Source: Winogradskyella haliclonae | Lineage (GTDB): Bacteria; Bacteroidota; Bacteroidia; Flavobacteriales; Flavobacteriaceae | Assembly (NCBI RefSeq): GCF_014635865.1 | Contig: NZ_BMDQ01000002.1 | Coordinates: 310,001 to 374,000, forward strand | DNA: 64,000 nt | Reading direction: 5' to 3' | Part shown: one piece after another, positions 8,435-17,111 of the stretch | Numbering within the stretch: position 1 is the stretch's first letter | Layout of the letters: every line of letters starts with the position of its first letter | The notes under the pieces: generated by a model | The model's input: only the letters and a program-made list of their open reading frames with translations | Database searches by the model: none | Told to the model about the DNA's origin: nothing | Made by a program: the position numbers and the translations under genes

Positions 8435-10097
8435 AAAGTCAAAAATCATACATATTGCGACAGTTCTTGTCGCTATTATTGCTTTAAATATCATTGGCAA
8501 TAGCATGTTTAAGCGTTTTGATTTGACAAAAGATAAGCGCTATACACTATCTGAAACCTCCAAATCTATTATTGATTTGGCAGACACACCTTTAATTATA
8601 GACATTTTTTTAGAAGGAAACTTACCATCAGAATTTAAGCTGTTACAAATTGAAACCAAACAACTTATTGAAGAGTTTCAGACTTTAAATCCTCTAATAA
8701 AAGTTAATTATATAGACCCATTAGAAGACGAAGCAAATCGTGATAATATCATTCGAGAATTAACAAAAACTGGATTAGAACCTTATGTAAATAGTAAAAA
8801 AGTAAGTGGTAAAATTACTCAAGAACTCATATTCCCATGGGGTTTTGCAAGCCATAAAGGACGTACAATTAAGATTCCGTTATTTAAGAAAAGTGTTACT
8901 GAAGATTTGCAAACACAAATGACAAATTCTATTCAGCAGTTAGAATATAATTTTGCAGATGCCTTTGACCAATTAACAAAAGAAAAGTCTAAAACAATTG
9001 CTGTATTAATTGGCAATGGGCAATTAGGTGATTTATATGTTAGAGATTTTTTAAAAACAATTCAGCCTTATTACAATTTAGCACCTTTTACATTAGACTC
9101 TGTGGCTAGTAATCCACAAACTACTCTAAACCAGATAAAGCAATACGATTTGTTGATTTCTGCAAAGCCATCAGAAGCATTTACAGAAAACGAAAAACTT
9201 GTTTTAGACCAATACACCATGTCTGGCGGCAAAAGCTTATGGCTAACAGAAGGTGTTTTTATGGACCGCGATAGCTTGTACAATGATTCTGGTTCATCAG
9301 TAAGTATTGCAAAAGATTTAAACTTAAATGATTTTTTCTTTCAATATGGCGCAAGAATTAATCAAAACTTAGTTAAGGACTTGTATTCAGCTCCTATTCC
9401 ATTAGCTATTGGCGAAGGTAGAAATACGCAATTTCAACCTGTGCAATGGCAGTATTCGCCTTTGGCATCTTCTAATTCTAATCATCCCATAAGCGATAAT
9501 ATAGATTTAGTAAAGTTTGATTTTGCAAGTCAGATAGATACTTTAAAAAATGACATAAAGAAGACCATTCTATTGCAAAGCTCAGAACGTACAAAATTAG
9601 AAGGGCCATTAAAAACCATCTCTTTATCATCTGTAACGCAACAACCAGATGAGAAGAATTATAATCAAGGTAAACAGACATTAGCTGTCTTACTTGAAGG
9701 TGAATTTAATTCTGTATACAAGAATAGAGTCTTACCATTTGATGTAGAAAACTTTCAAGACAATGGACAACCCGCAAAAATGATTATTATCTCTGACGGA
9801 GATGTTATTAAGAACGAGGTGCAAAGAGGTAGGTCACTTCAATTAGGTTTTGAACGTATTACTGGACGAACGTTTGGCAATAAAGAATTTTTACTCAATG
9901 CCGTCAATTACCTTTTAGACGATACTGGACTTATAAACATTAGAACAAAATCAGTAGACATTGCATTTTTAGATTCTGATAAAGTCGAAAAGCAAAAAAG
10001 TACGTGGCAGTTTATCAATATTGCTTTGCCATTATTACTATTAGGCGTTTTTGGGTTTATTTTTAGCTATTTCAGAAAACGTAAATACAACAAATAA
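8424..10097 (+). CDS. gldG: Gliding motility-associated ABC transporter substrate-binding protein GldG
   Basis: The protein has 557 residues from the ATG at 8424; a TTG one codon earlier is less likely. An N-terminal helix (about 11-28) is followed by a large extracytoplasmic region with the GldG signature FDLTKDKRYTLSETSK and LADTPLIIDIFLEG, and a C-terminal helix (about 530-548) with a short basic tail. It belongs to the GldG / ABC-type uncharacterised transport family and pairs with GldF. The start lies inside the end of the preceding gene, which suggests translational coupling. Confidence 0.93.
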   Translation: MKNRKSKIIHIATVLVAIIALNIIGNSMFKRFDLTKDKRYTLSETSKSIIDLADTPLIIDIFLEGNLPSEFKLLQIETKQLIEEFQTLNPLIKVNYIDPLEDEANRDNIIRELTKTGLEPYVNSKKVSGKITQELIFPWGFASHKGRTIKIPLFKKSVTEDLQTQMTNSIQQLEYNFADAFDQLTKEKSKTIAVLIGNGQLGDLYVRDFLKTIQPYYNLAPFTLDSVASNPQTTLNQIKQYDLLISAKPSEAFTENEKLVLDQYTMSGGKSLWLTEGVFMDRDSLYNDSGSSVSIAKDLNLNDFFFQYGARINQNLVKDLYSAPIPLAIGEGRNTQFQPVQWQYSPLASSNSNHPISDNIDLVKFDFASQIDTLKNDIKKTILLQSSERTKLEGPLKTISLSSVTQQPDEKNYNQGKQTLAVLLEGEFNSVYKNRVLPFDVENFQDNGQPAKMIIISDGDVIKNEVQRGRSLQLGFERITGRTFGNKEFLLNAVNYLLDDTGLINIRTKSVDIAFLDSDKVEKQKSTWQFINIALPLLLLGVFGFIFSYFRKRKYNK

Positions 10098-10180
10098 CCG
10101 TCTTGTTTTAAGGATAATTTTGCGATTTCTAGAACAACTTTTTGTTAATAAGTTTGTTTCATAAAGACAAGTGATTAAGA

Positions 10181-10188
10181 TATATTTG
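10181..10188 (+). promoter_or_regulatory. Candidate -7 promoter element for dnaN
   Basis: TATATTTG is an exact TAnnTTTG match 38 bp before the dnaN ATG. A TTTG lies upstream at 10153-10156 but with a 24-bp gap, a little long for the -33 element. Confidence 0.45.
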
Positions 10189-10226
10189 TAAGGATTAATG
10201 ATTCGTTAAAAATCGAAAGCATACAG

Positions 10227-11345
10227 ATGAAATTTATAGTATCAAGTACATATTTACTAAAACAGCTTCAAGTTTTAGGCGGTGTAATTAACAGTAGTAA
10301 CACCTTACCCATTTTAGATAATTTTCTATTTGAATTAAAGCAATCAAGTCTTACGGTTTCTGCTAGTGATTTAGAAACAACAATGTCGTCTAAGGTAGAC
10401 GTAGAGAGTGACTCTGAAGGTAGTATTGCACTACCAGCTCGTCTGTTATTAGATACATTAAAAACATTTCCTGAACAACCCTTAACGTTCGTTGTTGAAG
10501 ATAATAATACTGTTGAAATTAGCTCTAATCATGGTAAATATGCACTAGCTTATGCTGATGGTGCTGAATTTCCAAAAGCTGTGGCTTTAGATAATCCAAG
10601 TACAACAAGTCTGGAAGGTGATATCTTAGCAACTGCGATTAGTAAAACAATTTTTGCTGCTGGTAATGATGATTTAAGACCTGTTATGAGTGGTGTATTC
10701 TTTCAGTTTTCGCAAGATAACTTAACCTTTGTGGCCACAGACGCTCACAAACTAGTAAAATATACGCGCGAAGATGTTTCTGCTGATGCTGTTGCAGAGT
10801 TTATTATGCCCAAAAAACCTTTAAATCTTTTAAAAGGTATTTTGGCAGGTAGTGAAGAAGCCGTAACTATAGAATATAATGACTCTAATGCAAAATTTAC
10901 ATTTAACAATTCTGAATTGGTATGTCGTTTAATAGATGGTAAATATCCTAATTATGAAGCTGTGATTCCTAAAGAGAATCCTAATAAACTCGTTATAGAC
11001 CGTACACAATTTTTAAACTCAGTACGTCGTGTTAGTATATTCTCAAATAAAACAACACATCAGATTCGTTTAAAAATCGCTGGTGCAGAATTAAATATTT
11101 CTGCAGAAGATATTGATTACAGTAATAAAGCCGAAGAGCGCTTAAGTTGCGATTACCAAGGCGATGATATGCAAATAGGTTTTAACTCTCGTTTCTTAAC
11201 CGAAATGATTAACAATCTTAATGCAGATAATGTACAATTAGAAATGAGCTTACCTAATCGTGCTGGTATTTTAACTCCAACAGATGGTTTAGACGAAGGT
11301 GAACATGTTACAATGCTTGTTATGCCTGTCATGCTTAATAATTAA
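10227..11345 (+). CDS. dnaN: DNA polymerase III beta subunit (sliding clamp)
   Basis: The 372-residue length is standard. Three clamp domains of about 120 residues are recognisable, with LKQLQVLGGVINSSNTLPIL at the start, SGVFFQFSQDNLTFVATDAHK opening the middle domain and SNKTTHQIRLKI in the third. The C-terminal VMPVMLNN is in the usual position of the clamp's last strand. It acts as the processivity factor for replication. A strong terminator follows 19 bp after the stop. It is the last clearly conserved housekeeping gene before the accessory region. Confidence 0.97.
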   Translation: MKFIVSSTYLLKQLQVLGGVINSSNTLPILDNFLFELKQSSLTVSASDLETTMSSKVDVESDSEGSIALPARLLLDTLKTFPEQPLTFVVEDNNTVEISSNHGKYALAYADGAEFPKAVALDNPSTTSLEGDILATAISKTIFAAGNDDLRPVMSGVFFQFSQDNLTFVATDAHKLVKYTREDVSADAVAEFIMPKKPLNLLKGILAGSEEAVTIEYNDSNAKFTFNNSELVCRLIDGKYPNYEAVIPKENPNKLVIDRTQFLNSVRRVSIFSNKTTHQIRLKIAGAELNISAEDIDYSNKAEERLSCDYQGDDMQIGFNSRFLTEMINNLNADNVQLEMSLPNRAGILTPTDGLDEGEHVTMLVMPVMLNN

Positions 11346-11364
11346 AAAGCTTAGAACATAAATG

Positions 11365-11394
11365 AAAAAGGCTCACCAATTGGTGAGCCTTTTT
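11365..11394. terminator. Bidirectional terminator between dnaN and the DUF4870 gene
   Basis: A 13-bp perfect stem (AAAAAGGCTCACC / GGTGAGCCTTTTT) with loop AATT has A residues on one side and T residues on the other. It can end dnaN transcription and also serve the convergent DUF4870 gene. Confidence 0.88.
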
Positions 11395-11415
11395 TGCATC
11401 TCTGTAATAAAATAA

Positions 11416-11781
11416 CTAACTAACAAAATTAAGAGATAATGGGTAGCTAGGTGGTTCTCCATTGCTAGCTTTTATAGCGTTTATTATTGGAAATATTAAT
11501 GAGAATAAACCAACAAATATTAATATTAAAATTCCTATACCAAACAGTAATATGAGAGGTACACTAATAATACAGTAAACAATGACGCTTAACTGAAAAT
11601 TAATAATTGCTTTACCATGAGCATCCATACCTTGTACTCTATCCTTTTGAGTCGCCCACAAAATTAAAGGCACAATTAAGCCACCAAAGCCTGTAAAACA
11701 AGTAAGTAGTTGGCATAAGTGTGTTACAACCAACAATTGGTTGTCTCTTCGCATTGATACTTCGTAATAATTAGATTCCAT
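11416..11781 (-). CDS. DUF4870 small membrane protein
   Basis: The protein is about 121 residues long from the ATG at 11781; an in-frame ATG at 11808 would add nine residues and another at 11754 would remove nine. It shows the DUF4870 (Tic20-like) layout: LTCFTGFGGLIVPLILWATQ in the first helix, HGKAIINFQLSV at the second, and a third helix near PIINAIKASNGE. The function of the family is unknown. It is convergent with dnaN. The upstream side opens into the AT-rich accessory region, so this gene probably marks the left border of the core. Confidence 0.8.
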   Translation of the reverse strand: MESNYYEVSMRRDNQLLVVTHLCQLLTCFTGFGGLIVPLILWATQKDRVQGMDAHGKAIINFQLSVIVYCIISVPLILLFGIGILILIFVGLFSLIFPIINAIKASNGEPPSYPLSLNFVS

Positions 11782-11991
11782 GATTTGCAATTTTACTATA
11801 TGACGCAATGATTATAATAATGTTACAAAAAAGAGCACATTTCTGTACTCTCTTATAGCGATTAAAATTCATATAACGCAATCCTTATTCCCCTTATTAG
11901 CTTCACTAGACTTAAATTTAACCAAAAACGCTTAACTACTATTATGTTTTGAAATTTTATTATCTAAGTAAAACTAAACCTTAAGAACTAA

Positions 11992-12189
11992 TTGAAGAAC
12001 TTTGAGCTACTCTTAGATTCAAATACTTTTTTTAGAATAAATAGAAGTGAAATTATTAATATAAACTTTGTAAAAAAGTATAGAAGTTATATAAAAAATA
12101 GATTAGAAATAGAATTCAATATAGAGATAAACAAATTATATACATCCAATAGTCGTTCTTTAGATTTTAAAAACTGGTTAGATAGATAA
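11992..12189 (+). pseudogene. LytTR DNA-binding domain fragment
   Basis: About 65 codons encode the C-terminal two thirds of a LytTR domain: FFRINRSEIININFVKKY matches the conserved [FI]-R-[IH]-[HN]-R-S-x-[IL]-[IV]-N segment, and LYTSNSRSLDFKNWL is the usual end. A stop lies directly upstream in frame and there is no ATG, so the receiver or sensory part and the first strand of the domain are missing. It is not a copy of the LytTR regulator at 31671-32450, from which it differs at most positions. It is read as a decayed regulator gene. Confidence 0.65.
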
Positions 12190-12358
12190 CTATATTATTT
12201 AAAACCTCAATAGATACTTTAAGAATCTAAAAGAGTTAAAAATTAGTAGCATAACATCTCTTCTTTTTGTCTGTTTTTTGTTGCAAGTACATATCTAATA
12301 AAATTGCTAATTAGTTTACAGTAGCTATGACAATTCCATACTTTTGTATATAGTATTT

Positions 12359-13483
12359 ATGGAATATAATTTCAATATATTTAATATCCTCATAAGCTTT
12401 GGTATGCTTCAGGGGTTTGTATTTAGTATTTTCCTTTGTTGGAAAAGTAGATTAAGAGGTACTCATGCTTTTTTAGGACTAACTGTACTTTTCCTGGCTT
12501 TTTATCTTCTCTGGGTTTTAAAATATGACATTGGCTTTCAATATCAAATACCCAAATTACAATTTCTGCCATTATTATTTCTTTGGGGGCTCGGACCTAT
12601 TTTTTATGCATATTTGCGATCTCTCATAGGAAAATCTATATCTAAAACTTTGTTAAAAATCTTTATCGGTTTTTTGTTATTAGAACAGCTCTATTTTAAT
12701 TCTTTTACAATCATTATGTGGCTAAATGAGTGGCAGGTGTCAAAACTGAGTCGCTTCGAATATATTTGGACTCGAAATGTTTTTAACGTAGAACATATAA
12801 TAGGACTCACAATTATGGGCATCTATCTTTATAAAAGCTACAAGTTACTTAAAGTTGGAGGTGTATTTTATGCCTCTAACAAAATCCGAAACATTCTACT
12901 TTGTTTTGCTTTATTATGGATTATCTGGGTACCGTACACTATTGTAGATATAATGTATTATGATTTTGGATTTCCTCCATCTGGATTTTATGTTTTTTAC
13001 ATCTATTTTGCGATATTAACATATGGGATTGGTTTTTTTGGATTCAAAATAAATGACCAAACCTATGAGAAAGTAGCACCCCCTAATACAGGTAAGTGTA
13101 TTCAAAAAACAAAGGAAAGTAAAGAAATGAAATCTTTGGCTTCCAGTATTAAAACAACAATGCAAGAAGGGAAATTATATTTAGACCCAAATCTTAGTCT
13201 TTCATCTTTTGCTCATATGATTGATTTACATCCTAATAAAGTTTCAGCTATTATTAATTCTACTCTTGGATATTCTTTTCGGGATTTTATAAACAAATAC
13301 CGAGTAAAGGAATTTGAAGAACAACTAGCATTTTACGATTTACAATCGAGAACCCTCTTGAGTTTGGCTATGGAATGTGGTTTCAACTCAAAAGCTTCCT
13401 TCAATCGAGCTTTTAAAAAATTCAATAATTGTACTCCGCAAGAATTTGTTGAAAATTATAAGAAAAGAGGGGTCAAAATGTAA
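12359..13483 (+). CDS. AraC-family regulator with membrane-spanning N-terminal domain
   Basis: The protein has 374 residues from the ATG at 12359. About seven hydrophobic helices occupy residues 5-240, followed by an AraC-type double helix-turn-helix at the C-terminus (ECGFNSKASFNRAFKK and CTPQEF). This 7TM-AraC design is common in Flavobacteriaceae and suggests a membrane sensor whose own DNA-binding domain faces the cytoplasm. It lies 65 bp upstream of a co-directional serine hydrolase gene, the likely partner or target. It is the leftmost of four such regulators, one of them a fragment, in the accessory region. Confidence 0.85.
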   Translation: MEYNFNIFNILISFGMLQGFVFSIFLCWKSRLRGTHAFLGLTVLFLAFYLLWVLKYDIGFQYQIPKLQFLPLLFLWGLGPIFYAYLRSLIGKSISKTLLKIFIGFLLLEQLYFNSFTIIMWLNEWQVSKLSRFEYIWTRNVFNVEHIIGLTIMGIYLYKSYKLLKVGGVFYASNKIRNILLCFALLWIIWVPYTIVDIMYYDFGFPPSGFYVFYIYFAILTYGIGFFGFKINDQTYEKVAPPNTGKCIQKTKESKEMKSLASSIKTTMQEGKLYLDPNLSLSSFAHMIDLHPNKVSAIINSTLGYSFRDFINKYRVKEFEEQLAFYDLQSRTLLSLAMECGFNSKASFNRAFKKFNNCTPQEFVENYKKRGVKM

Positions 13484-13548
13484 AATGAGTCGATTCATAG
13501 ATTCAAAAATAGGTTCTTTGGACTTTTATTCAATCAAAAATTTACAAT

Positions 13549-14919
13549 ATGAAAAAGACCATTTTTTCCGTATGCATTTACTTATTGGGAATGTTTTTAA
13601 TAGTTGCTCAGGAGCAAAAAGATTTTAATTTCGAAGAATTCGTAGAGAAGGCAGATAGCTATATGAAGGCTATAGAAAATATCGGTGAGTTTAGAGGGAC
13701 TGTGCTAGTAGCAGAAAAAGGAGATATCAAATTTCACAAAGGTTATGGAATGGCAAGTGAACGATTCGATATTCCAAATGGACCACAAATTAAATATCGC
13801 ATTGGTTCTATTACAAAAAGCTTCACAGCTATATGTATTCTACAACAAGTAGAAAAAGAGAGAATAAATCTAGACGACCCTGTGGACAAATACCTTCCTA
13901 ATTATCCTTTTGGAGCACAAATCAAAATAAGGAATTTGCTTTCGCACACATCGGGACTTAAAAGAGATATCGACTTTCCTGATAAAACCAAAAATTACCC
14001 ATTAAGTGAACAGGTGCGTATGACCTATGTAGATTCCTTATTGTATAGTCCAGGGTCAAAGTCTACATATTCTAATGGAGGTTATGTGCTATTACACGCC
14101 ATTCTTGAAAAAGTAAGTGGAATGGATTATAAATCCTATGTTACCAAATATGTATTGGAACCTATGGGACTAAAACAAACGGGAATAGAGTATACTTTAA
14201 TGCCCCCAAAAGGTTTGGCAGATGGTTATAATAATGGCTCTAATCGTGATGGCAATTATTCAATTGTAATGGGCTATTTACAATCTCACGGCTACTCAGA
14301 TGCTGTTGGGGCTATGTATTCCACTACCGAAGATCTTTTAAAGTTTTGCAGACAAATAGGGAAAAGTAAGATTCTTTCTGAAAAAAGCTGGAAACTAGCA
14401 CTAACACCGGTCGTAAAAAATAAAGGTGGATATAATTGGGGTTTAGGATTCAATATTTTGAAAGGAAAAACTACTACCGCTTACAATCATAATGGAAGGA
14501 CAACAGGATTTAGAGGGGGATACTATCAATTTAATGAAGATGATGTAACTATTATTATATTAGGTAATTATAACAATGCCGCAAGAGAAACAATTGTCTC
14601 CGCATTTCAGCGAATACTATTAGATAGGGAATACTATCAACCAACTCTGCATAAGGTCAAGGACTTACCAATAAAAGAGTTGAAGAAATATGTAGGTAAA
14701 TACAAAACGAATGATTTTCAGTTTGAAATTTTTGAATTTAAAAATCATTTATACGTTAGTTCTCATGGAGACGCTCCAGCACGTATTGAAAATTTTGGTG
14801 AAGATGCATTCTTCTGCAAATATTTTGATTTGGAATTAAAATTCAAAAGAGAGAAAAATCGTATTATCGGTTGTAATTGGGTTTTTAAAGAAACCTCAAT
14901 GCCAGCAAAGAAAATATAA
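13549..14919 (+). CDS. Secreted beta-lactamase-fold serine hydrolase
   Basis: The 456-residue protein has a signal peptide ending near IVAQ. Class C beta-lactamase / D-aminopeptidase family motifs are SITK (nucleophile Ser87, Lys90), YSN at 174-176 and HNGRTTGF in place of the K-[ST]-G box. A small C-terminal beta domain starts around residue 365 (ELKKYVGKYKTNDF). Such enzymes hydrolyse esters, peptides or D-amino-acid amides; antibiotic resistance should not be assumed. It is probably co-transcribed with or controlled by the 7TM-AraC gene upstream. Confidence 0.85.
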   Translation: MKKTIFSVCIYLLGMFLIVAQEQKDFNFEEFVEKADSYMKAIENIGEFRGTVLVAEKGDIKFHKGYGMASERFDIPNGPQIKYRIGSITKSFTAICILQQVEKERINLDDPVDKYLPNYPFGAQIKIRNLLSHTSGLKRDIDFPDKTKNYPLSEQVRMTYVDSLLYSPGSKSTYSNGGYVLLHAILEKVSGMDYKSYVTKYVLEPMGLKQTGIEYTLMPPKGLADGYNNGSNRDGNYSIVMGYLQSHGYSDAVGAMYSTTEDLLKFCRQIGKSKILSEKSWKLALTPVVKNKGGYNWGLGFNILKGKTTTAYNHNGRTTGFRGGYYQFNEDDVTIIILGNYNNAARETIVSAFQRILLDREYYQPTLHKVKDLPIKELKKYVGKYKTNDFQFEIFEFKNHLYVSSHGDAPARIENFGEDAFFCKYFDLELKFKREKNRIIGCNWVFKETSMPAKKI

Positions 14920-15094
14920 AGGCCAATATTAAAGAAAGAACCTATAGAATCTAGTGGTATAACTTTGAAGCACTAAAAAATTAGAAATTCAGATTGGATA
15001 TAAAGTAAAACTATATAGAGAATTAGTGTTAAAACACAAAGAGTAAATTAAAGTTAACATACCTATTAATACTTTATATTTTTTATTAGTAATC

Positions 15095-16021
15095 TTAAAG
15101 TTTAATTTTACCTTCTTTAACCATTTGTATTATAACTCTATCAGGACCAGCGTGACCTTGGTCTGAAGTATAAACAGGTACATTTTTTGACTTTAAAAAA
15201 TCTAGCTCTTTTTGTGTCAATGCTCCAATTTGTGGGTCGTTCGTAGCATAAGCATAAACCACGTTTGACAAATCCATGTCAGCTAGTTCTTCAGTGAACT
15301 TATATTTACCAAGAGCAGCTTTCATAAACTGCTTTACTCTAGATATTTTATGATAATATTCTCCTCTATTTGGATTACGCACTCTTGTTGTATCAGGAAA
15401 TATCATCGTCTTACCATCGTGTAAAAATTTAGAATTATACCCTTTTAAAAAATACTTCACTTGCATAGGGTCTGAATCTAGTCTTCCAGCACTTATTATT
15501 ATTTTATCTACATTATTTCCATATTTTGTTAGATAATATGGGATTAAAATTGCTCCCCAAGAAGTGCCAGCTAAAATAACTTTCTTATTGCGACTCTTAA
15601 AGTAGTTTATAGTTCTAGCCAAAGCTTCTGTCTCATTATTAACTTCTAATTCTCCCATATCATGAGTAAACTCGTGTTTCCAGTTGTATATTGAAGGGTT
15701 GAGGCCGTTTACTTGATGAAGATGCACCCTGTAATAGTTGTAATAATCTGGTAGAGCTGACCAAATATCTATACCATTTGTTTGAAAATAAATCTTGTTA
15801 TGTGGTCCACCTTCAATTACAATAAAGGCAGTATCACTATTCATATCGCCTTCGCCAATCCAAAGATTAGTAGTGTCTTTAGGCAATACTGTGGGTAGGT
15901 AATTGAGTTCTTTTTCTGCTTTTGCAGACAGTATAACAGGGTTCTTTTCTTGAGTATTACAAGAACTTAAAAAGATTATAATTCCTGTTAAGACTAGATG
16001 ATTTTTTATTATTGCTTTCAT
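15095..16021 (-). CDS. Alpha/beta-hydrolase-like lipoprotein with intact GTSWG
   Basis: The 308-residue protein has a lipobox (LSSC, Cys21), so it should be a lipoprotein. A hydrolase-like core includes FIVIEGGPHN near residue 67 and the nucleophile elbow GTSWG with Ser154; a candidate catalytic His is in DQGHAGPD near the end. It is a paralogue of the next upstream gene (16091-17005), and the two share nearly all landmarks including IGEGD, SALPDYYNYYR and YAYATND. With that gene and the divergent marR it forms a small locus with twin operators. Substrate unknown. Confidence 0.72.
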   Translation of the reverse strand: MKAIIKNHLVLTGIIIFLSSCNTQEKNPVILSAKAEKELNYLPTVLPKDTTNLWIGEGDMNSDTAFIVIEGGPHNKIYFQTNGIDIWSALPDYYNYYRVHLHQVNGLNPSIYNWKHEFTHDMGELEVNNETEALARTINYFKSRNKKVILAGTSWGAILIPYYLTKYGNNVDKIIISAGRLDSDPMQVKYFLKGYNSKFLHDGKTMIFPDTTRVRNPNRGEYYHKISRVKQFMKAALGKYKFTEELADMDLSNVVYAYATNDPQIGALTQKELDFLKSKNVPVYTSDQGHAGPDRVIIQMVKEGKIKL

Positions 16022-16090
16022 TTTTTTGATTTAATGATTGTTTAAATAACCGATATCAATTTAGGGGTTGCTTTGATACAAATTGTTTCA

Positions 16091-17005
16091 TTATAATTTA
16101 ACTGTTTCATTTGTTAAAAGCTCTAAAAGAAATGCATCTACACCAAAATGACCTTTATCATTACTATATACAGAAGCACTTTTAGACTTTAAAAACGCTA
16201 ATTCTTTATCTGTTAACGCGCCTGAATAAGTATCATTTGTAGCATAGGCATATACTACGTTTGATAAGTCTTTACCAGCAAGTTTCTCAGTAAATCGTTG
16301 CCTTTTCATTACACCTTTCATAGTCTGGGTTACCTTTACTATTCTTGAGTATCGCTCCTGCTTCAAAGGATCAGGTGCATTTAAAGTATCTGGTGCAATT
16401 GGTGTTTTACCGTCATTAGTAAAGGTGGCTTGAAATCCTTTCAAATGATATTTATAATGCTCTTCATTAATATCTAATCTACCAGCACTGATTAAGTATT
16501 TATCAGCATTGTTTCCATATTTGGCTATATAATCTTGTATGACAAATGCACTCCAAAACGTACCTATTACGATTACCTTTTTATTCTTTTCTTTAAAATG
16601 CTTAATGGTTCTTGCTAGAATCTCTGTACCATTATCTATCTCAACTTGAGCCATATCTTCGGTAAAGTCATACTTCCAATCATATATACCATTATTTAAT
16701 GTAGTCGCTTGATGAATGTGTGCTCTGTAATAGTTAAAATAATTTGGTAGTCTTGACCAAATCTCTTTAGCACGCCAATCAAATGTTAATTGAGCTTTTG
16801 GCCCACTTTCTGCAATAATGAGAACTGTATCGCTATTTAAATCACCTTCACCAATGTAGAGCTGACTTGTATCTTCTGGCAATACAGTGGCTTCATAATT
16901 TAAATCGCCTTCTATCCTGCTTGACTGATAGATTTCATTTTTTTCTTGAGAATTACATGCATTCAAAAGAAACATAAGAACTAATAATGATAAATAATTT
17001 TTCAT
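16091..17005 (-). CDS. Alpha/beta-hydrolase-like lipoprotein lacking the nucleophile Ser
   Basis: The 304-residue lipoprotein (lipobox LNAC, Cys17) is paralogous to the downstream gene. At the nucleophile elbow the paralogue reads GTSWG while this one reads GTFWS (148-152): the Ser is Phe and the closing Gly is Ser. The candidate His region (DKGHFGVD) is kept. It is therefore probably a pseudoenzyme, binding protein or partner of the active paralogue, unless S152 replaces the nucleophile. It is the first gene of the operon, 106 bp from marR, with both operators in its promoter region. Confidence 0.72.
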   Translation of the reverse strand: MKNYLSLLVLMFLLNACNSQEKNEIYQSSRIEGDLNYEATVLPEDTSQLYIGEGDLNSDTVLIIAESGPKAQLTFDWRAKEIWSRLPNYFNYYRAHIHQATTLNNGIYDWKYDFTEDMAQVEIDNGTEILARTIKHFKEKNKKVIVIGTFWSAFVIQDYIAKYGNNADKYLISAGRLDINEEHYKYHLKGFQATFTNDGKTPIAPDTLNAPDPLKQERYSRIVKVTQTMKGVMKRQRFTEKLAGKDLSNVVYAYATNDTYSGALTDKELAFLKSKSASVYSNDKGHFGVDAFLLELLTNETVKL

Positions 17006-17024
17006 GCTTTATTGTTTTTAAAAA

Positions 17025-17042
17025 TATCTTTATATCAAGATA
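17025..17042. promoter_or_regulatory. MarR operator, copy 1
   Basis: TATCTTTATATCAAGATA is a near-perfect 18-bp palindrome (TATCTT and AAGATA arms, mismatches only at the central pair of positions). It lies 20 bp upstream of the 16091-17005 gene start and is identical to copy 2. Size and symmetry fit a MarR dimer site. Confidence 0.75.
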
Positions 17043-17062
17043 CTTTGCAAATATATAAAATT

Positions 17063-17080
17063 TATCTTTATATCAAGATA
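17063..17080. promoter_or_regulatory. MarR operator, copy 2
   Basis: This is identical in all 18 bases to copy 1 and displaced by exactly 38 bp, close to but not exactly a whole number of helical turns. It ends 31 bp before the marR ATG, so it can control marR itself as well as the divergent hydrolase genes. Confidence 0.75.
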
Positions 17081-17111
17081 TTTTTATATTTTTGAAAGAA
17101 AATTTTGTTCT

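Noticed and set aside
11831-11850. TTCTGTA word as a fourth mnmE-tail relic at the left border
   Set aside because: Only seven bases match and the orientation is opposite to the other sites.
13377-13628. 83-codon plus-strand frame between the AraC and hydrolase genes
   Set aside because: It overlaps both real genes in another frame and has no protein-like features of its own.
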